DNA of 9,681 nt, taken from contig JBLHRE010000067.1 in the NCBI GenBank assembly GCA_047625765.1, positions 1 to 9,681 of the forward strand. The letters are read 5' to 3'. Origin of the DNA: JBLHRE01 sp047625765. GTDB taxonomy: Bacteria; Bacteroidota; Bacteroidia; Flavobacteriales; JBLHRE01. Shown piece by piece: positions 7,107 to 9,681 of the stretch (positions are counted from its first letter, which is position 1; every line of letters begins with the position of its first letter). The notes beneath the pieces are model-generated. The model was not told the DNA's origin. It searched no databases and saw only the letters and a program-made list of their open reading frames with translations. The translations under genes were made by a program, and so were the position numbers.

Positions 7107-7114
7107 CAAATAAA
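7107..7114 (-). promoter_or_regulatory. Possible -7 element for the DUF493 gene
   Basis: On the minus strand the octamer TTTATTTG differs from TAnnTTTG at one position and lies 27 nt before the ATG. No clear -33 element is visible. The call rests on the pattern and position only. Confidence 0.25.
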
Positions 7115-7122
7115 TACGTTTA
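7115..7122 (+). promoter_or_regulatory. Possible -7 element for recQ
   Basis: TACGTTTA matches TAnnTTTG except at the last base and lies 23 nt before the TTG start. A TTG at 7097-7099 could be the -33 element, but the 15-bp gap is shorter than the usual 17-23. The 66-bp divergent spacer has to hold promoters for both recQ and the DUF493 gene. Confidence 0.3.
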
Positions 7123-7145
7123 ATATTAACTCGGATTAAAAACTA

Positions 7146-9047
7146 TTGCAGTCACCACACGACATATTAAAACACTATTGGAACTACGATTCCTTTCGAC
7201 CTTTACAAAAGGATATAATCGACTCTGTTCTAGAATCTAAAGATACATTGGCTATTTTGCCTACGGGAGGTGGTAAATCTATATGTTACCAAATACCTGG
7301 ATTAATTATGGAAGGAGTTTGCTTGGTTATCTCTCCTCTAATTGCATTAATGCAAGATCAATACGAAGGTTTAAGCAAACGAAACATACCTGCAGCAGTA
7401 ATTAATAGTACCTTAAGATATAAAGAAGTTGAATTGATATTAGACAATGCCTTTTATGGTGCCTACAAATTTATATTTATTGCGCCAGAAAGATTGCAGT
7501 CCGAGCAATTTATTCAAAGGTTACAAAGCTTAAAATTATCTTTTGTAGCAATCGATGAAGCCCACTGTATTTCCGAATGGGGATATGACTTCCGTCCCTC
7601 CTATTTAAAAATCCCTGTGGTAAGGAGTCTATTTCCAGAAATATCTTTTTTGGGCTTAACAGCCTCAGCAACCGATAATGCTAAAATTGATATTCAAAAA
7701 AAGCTTGAATTTCAAGAGCCACATATTATTCAAGGCAGCTTTAAAAGATCTAATATTGGATATATTGTTAGGGAAACAGAAAACAAAAGGCAGAAATTAG
7801 TAGAGATTCTTAACAAAGTAAAAGGTACTACTCTAATATATGCCGCAACTAGAAATGCCTGCACAGAAATAAGCAACTGGTTACAAAAAAAAGGAATTAG
7901 TTCTAAAGCATACCATGCGGGCCTAGAATTTAGAACACGTGCTAATATTCAATCGCAATGGCTTACTAATGAATTTAGGGTAATTGTTGCAACAAATGCC
8001 TTTGGAATGGGAATTGACAAACCCGATGTACGCTTGGTATTACACATGGATATGCCTGCATCCTTAGAGGCATATTACCAAGAAGCGGGAAGAGCAGGAA
8101 GAGACGGGATAAACTCCTATGCCATTGTATTACACGAAAAGCGAGACATTCTAAAATTAGAGGAGCGCAAAGGAAACATTCCAAGCATACCTTTTACCAA
8201 GGAGGTGTATCAAGCGCTTTGCAATACGCTACAGATTGCACAGAGTGATGGAGAACTGGTTAGTTATCCGATTGATTTGGCACTATTTTGTCAACAAAGA
8301 AAATATCGTTTAAGAGATGTATTAGAAGCCATTAAGGTTTTAGAGTTTGAGGCGCATTTCAAACTTAACATCCATGGCAACTATGGATCGCTACTCCATA
8401 TTATAATAAGTCAAAACAAACTTCACGAGTTTATTAAGGGTAAAAAGCATTACGAAAATGTATTAAAAACGCTACTCCGCTCCTACTCAGGTCTTTTCGA
8501 AAAGCCAACAGTTATTAATGAACCTATAATAGCGAAGCGCTGTAAAATAGCTGTTCTCGAATTACAGAAATTACTACAATCCCTAAAACAGCAAGGCATT
8601 ATAGCGTATAAAGAGCAGTCTAGTAACAATACCATAGATTGGATTAAGCCTAGGCAAGCTTTCAAGCATTTTAGCATTAGTAAAGAAAGTATAGAGCGTA
8701 TTGAAATTGTAAAATTGCAGCAAATCAATGCCAGTATAGATTATTTAAGCAAAGCAGTATGCAGAAGTAAGCAGCTGTTATATTATTTTGGAGAAACAAT
8801 TTCTGAAACCTGCGGGATATGTGATGTATGTAGAGAGAATAGGATTAGTTCTGCTGAAAGAAAAGAAGATGCATTGCGAAAAACTGTTCTTCTATTCTTA
8901 CAAGAAGGAAAAAAAAATATCGCTGAAATTGCGCAGGAACTAAAAGAACAAAGTGCCGAGCGCTTGATTGAAATTATGCGCAGTTTAGTTGATGATGGAG
9001 CTATTATAGCAATTAATGATTTAGAATATCAGATTGATACCACATGA
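7146..9047 (+). CDS. recQ: RecQ-family ATP-dependent DNA helicase
   Basis: A superfamily 2 DNA helicase of 633 residues, with a predicted role in 3'-5' unwinding for recombination and repair. Motifs in order: FRPLQ (17-21, motif 0), TGGGKS (40-45, Walker A), DEAH (137-140), TASAT (172-176), ATNAFGMGIDKPDVR (282-296) and YYQEAGRAGRDG (310-321, motif VI). The RecQ zinc cysteines are Cys539, 556, 559 and 562, with the same 17-3-3 spacing as in E. coli RecQ, but they lie about 218 residues after motif VI. About 160 residues more than in E. coli are therefore placed in between. A winged-helix-like tail (about 571-625) follows and no HRDC domain is evident. The start must be TTG at 7146, because an in-frame stop lies at 7137-7139 and no ATG occurs before the first motifs. 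It overlaps fmt by four bases. Confidence 0.92.
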   Translation: MQSPHDILKHYWNYDSFRPLQKDIIDSVLESKDTLAILPTGGGKSICYQIPGLIMEGVCLVISPLIALMQDQYEGLSKRNIPAAVINSTLRYKEVELILDNAFYGAYKFIFIAPERLQSEQFIQRLQSLKLSFVAIDEAHCISEWGYDFRPSYLKIPVVRSLFPEISFLGLTASATDNAKIDIQKKLEFQEPHIIQGSFKRSNIGYIVRETENKRQKLVEILNKVKGTTLIYAATRNACTEISNWLQKKGISSKAYHAGLEFRTRANIQSQWLTNEFRVIVATNAFGMGIDKPDVRLVLHMDMPASLEAYYQEAGRAGRDGINSYAIVLHEKRDILKLEERKGNIPSIPFTKEVYQALCNTLQIAQSDGELVSYPIDLALFCQQRKYRLRDVLEAIKVLEFEAHFKLNIHGNYGSLLHIIISQNKLHEFIKGKKHYENVLKTLLRSYSGLFEKPTVINEPIIAKRCKIAVLELQKLLQSLKQQGIIAYKEQSSNNTIDWIKPRQAFKHFSISKESIERIEIVKLQQINASIDYLSKAVCRSKQLLYYFGETISETCGICDVCRENRISSAERKEDALRKTVLLFLQEGKKNIAEIAQELKEQSAERLIEIMRSLVDDGAIIAINDLEYQIDTT

Positions 9048-9681
9048 AAAATATAAAAGACATCCGTATTGTATTTATGGGCACTCCTGATTTTGCCGTT
9101 GAGAGTTTAAAAGCCTTGGTTGCTGCAGGAGCAAATATTGTTGCCGTTGTAACCACAGAGGATAAGGTTGCCGGAAGAGGGCATAAAATTCAGGTTTCGG
9201 CAGTTAAGAAATATGCACTAGAGCTTGGGGTCTCTATTTTACAACCTGCCAAATTAAAGGCTCCAGAATTCCTAAGCGATTTAGCATCGTGTAAAGCAGA
9301 TTTACAAATTGTGGTAGCTTTTAGAATGCTACCAAAAGAAGTTTGGGATATGCCAGTTATGGGCACCTTTAATTTACATGGATCATTACTTCCGCAATAC
9401 CGTGGTGCGGCACCATTAAATTGGGCTATTATTAATGGCGACAAGGAAACAGGTGTCACAACATTCTTGCTGGATGAAAAAATTGATACTGGAAGATTGT
9501 TATTAAATGAAACAATTGCGATTGGTTCTGACGATAATGTAGGCGATATTCACGATAGATTGATGGTGATTGGCGGAAAATTAGTGGTAAAAACGGTTGA
9601 AGCACTTATAAATAATAAAGTTGAAGCAGTACCTCAAGAAAACCATATCAACGAGGAAATAAGCTTAAAACATGCTCCTAA
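9044..9681 (+). CDS. fmt: Methionyl-tRNA formyltransferase (3' truncated by window end)
   Basis: The first 212 codons of the enzyme that formylates initiator methionyl-tRNA using 10-formyltetrahydrofolate, in the cytoplasm. The sequence shows FMGTPDFAVESL (11-22), GRGHKIQVSAVK (44-55), VVAFRMLP (90-97) and FNLHGSLLPQYRGAAPLNWA (109-128). The catalytic triad expected from E. coli Fmt (Asn, His, Asp spaced 2 and 36) appears as Asn110, His112 and Asp148 (DEKIDTG). The start is ATG 9044, which overlaps the recQ stop (ATGA at 9044-9047), so translation is probably coupled. No stop is reached: the reading frame is still open at 9681, so the C-terminal tRNA-binding domain is outside the window. The visible part looks intact. 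Confidence 0.95.
   Translation, partial: MKNIKDIRIVFMGTPDFAVESLKALVAAGANIVAVVTTEDKVAGRGHKIQVSAVKKYALELGVSILQPAKLKAPEFLSDLASCKADLQIVVAFRMLPKEVWDMPVMGTFNLHGSLLPQYRGAAPLNWAIINGDKETGVTTFLLDEKIDTGRLLLNETIAIGSDDNVGDIHDRLMVIGGKLVVKTVEALINNKVEAVPQENHINEEISLKHAP

Noticed and set aside
7975..8728. Minus-strand open frames of 69 and 81 codons within recQ
   Set aside because: Shadows of the conserved helicase and zinc regions of RecQ, with no family features.
9190..9459. An 89-codon minus-strand frame opposite fmt
   Set aside because: It overlaps the catalytic part of fmt, whose motifs are intact on the plus strand.

Overview
The window looks like AT-rich chromosomal DNA from a member of the Bacteroidota, probably Flavobacteriales or a close relative. 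The evidence is a giant-type surface protein with a PKD domain and a C-terminal gliding-motility/type IX secretion sorting domain, a flavobacterial-style ornithine aminotransferase with a Cys-rich insert, and genes without Shine-Dalgarno sequences. The genus cannot be fixed from sequence reading alone.

Layout, left to right: (1) the 3' part of a large secreted repeat protein (+, 1-2420), with eight Ig/PKD-like repeats of about 80 residues, one PKD domain and a T9SS sorting domain. It converges on (2) an M61-family metallopeptidase with a C-terminal PDZ domain (-, 2417-4093) and (3) ornithine aminotransferase rocD (-, 4143-5396), separated by a clear terminator. (4) Just upstream of rocD, in the same orientation, is a decayed gene for a small outer-membrane beta-barrel protein (-, 5420-5865), with a signal peptide, barrel strands and terminal Phe split over several frames. 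(5) A divergent lipoprotein zinc protease of family M48 (+, 5998-6798) converges on (6) a small DUF493-family protein (-, 6795-7079). (7) recQ (+, TTG start, 7146-9047) overlaps (8) fmt (+, from 9044, cut by the window end) by ATGA.

Most of the content is housekeeping: amino-acid catabolism, envelope proteolysis, DNA repair and initiator-tRNA formylation. The genes do not form one obvious pathway. recQ-fmt is a probable translationally coupled operon. The OMP remnant, rocD and M61 lie head to tail and may once have shared transcription. I found no CRISPR array, insertion sequence, tRNA or rRNA. I did not find a convincing new multi-gene system. The observations most worth checking are the dying OMP gene, an all-or-none second cysteine pair in the surface repeats, terminators placed inside or against coding sequence, the RecQ architecture, and two convergent gene pairs that both share a TTAA stop overlap.
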